Positions 63,857 through 64,000 of a stretch of 64,000 nucleotides of DNA are shown here, one piece after another; the stretch's first letter is position 1, and every line of letters begins with the position of its first letter. The translations under genes and the position numbers were made by a program. Below the pieces are notes generated by a model, which made no database searches, had not been told where the DNA came from, and saw nothing but the letters and a program-made list of their open reading frames with translations. This stretch comes from Streptomyces sp. CA-210063. Lineage in GTDB: Bacteria > Actinomycetota > Actinomycetes > Streptomycetales > Streptomycetaceae. The stretch lies in NCBI RefSeq assembly GCF_024612015.1, contig NZ_CP102512.1, positions 682,001 to 746,000 on the forward strand, written 5' to 3'.

Positions 63857-64000
63857 AAGTGTCGCCCCGCGAGCGGTGGCCTCCCTGGTGACCCACGGGG
63901 ACGACCGGAGGCCGTCTCCTCCACCGACTGAACCTGCGCCACCGCCACGTGCGGAGCTCCACACCGTGGCTCACCGATCCGTTGGACGGTGCCTCGTCGC

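Noticed and set aside
63857..64000. A possible gene at the right edge of the window
   Set aside because: Short frames on both strands show no domain, start signal or consistent codon bias; only a weak GGCCTCC/GGAGGCC pairing is visible.

Overview
The window is very GC-rich, with G or C at most third codon positions, GTG starts, Tat-exported enzymes and LacI, IclR, MarR and DUF574 families. It looks like an accessory, sugar- and aromatic-catabolic region of a Streptomyces chromosome (or close relative). No rRNA, tRNA, CRISPR array, intact insertion sequence or replication origin was seen.

Layout. 1-3.5 kb: the tail of a CYP102-type P450, a pentapeptide-repeat protein, a DUF5999 protein, a PIG-L deacetylase and an alpha/beta hydrolase. 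3.6-19.3 kb: a complete L-rhamnose module. One arm (leftward) encodes an ABC importer, mutarotase RhaM, a secreted BNR_4 polysaccharide-lyase-like protein and a LacI regulator. The other arm (rightward) encodes the isomerase, a fused aldolase-dehydrogenase and the kinase, followed by lutABC. Together they take rhamnose to DHAP and, through lactaldehyde and lactate, to pyruvate. Both arms have promoters with LacI-type operators. 19.4-25.2 kb: a DUF574 methyltransferase, a UdgX uracil-DNA glycosylase, a furA-katG operon with a leaderless-looking promoter and a strong terminator, and a DUF5134 membrane protein. 25.2-29.2 kb: an IclR-controlled sugar-acid (idonate/gluconate-like) operon with tandem operator repeats. 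29.2-34.9 kb: a GH29 fucosidase, a decayed stretch with GntR and Gfo/Idh/MocA remnants around an intact ridA, an FAD monooxygenase and an AraC regulator. 35.2-41.9 kb: an inositol-like regulon of LacI regulator, orphan binding lipoprotein, MFS porter, IolG-like dehydrogenase and two TIM-barrel isomerases. The binding-protein gene and the catabolic operon carry the same 16-bp operator.

42-55 kb holds the most unusual system. A glutamine-synthetase-like ligase and a P450 are transcribed away from a 3Fe-4S ferredoxin, ferredoxin reductase, acetoacetate-decarboxylase-like enzyme, HpaE-type aldehyde dehydrogenase, class III extradiol dioxygenase, FAH-family hydrolase and TetR regulator. An APC permease, a PuuC-like aldehyde dehydrogenase and a PuuD-like amidohydrolase follow. 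Three near-identical 16-bp sites lie at the three predicted promoters. The set suggests a coordinated pathway that gamma-glutamylates an amine, oxidises it with a P450, and couples this to ring cleavage. The substrate is unknown.

55-60.2 kb: secreted carbohydrate enzymes (PL7-like lyase, GH95-like, GH97). 60.2-64 kb: a 15/16-bp minisatellite, an ECF42-type sigma factor with its DGPF partner, a transposase remnant and a divergent SDR/MarR pair around a perfect palindrome. Coordinates and motifs were read by eye from the sequence; family names come from recalled motif and architecture knowledge, not database searches.
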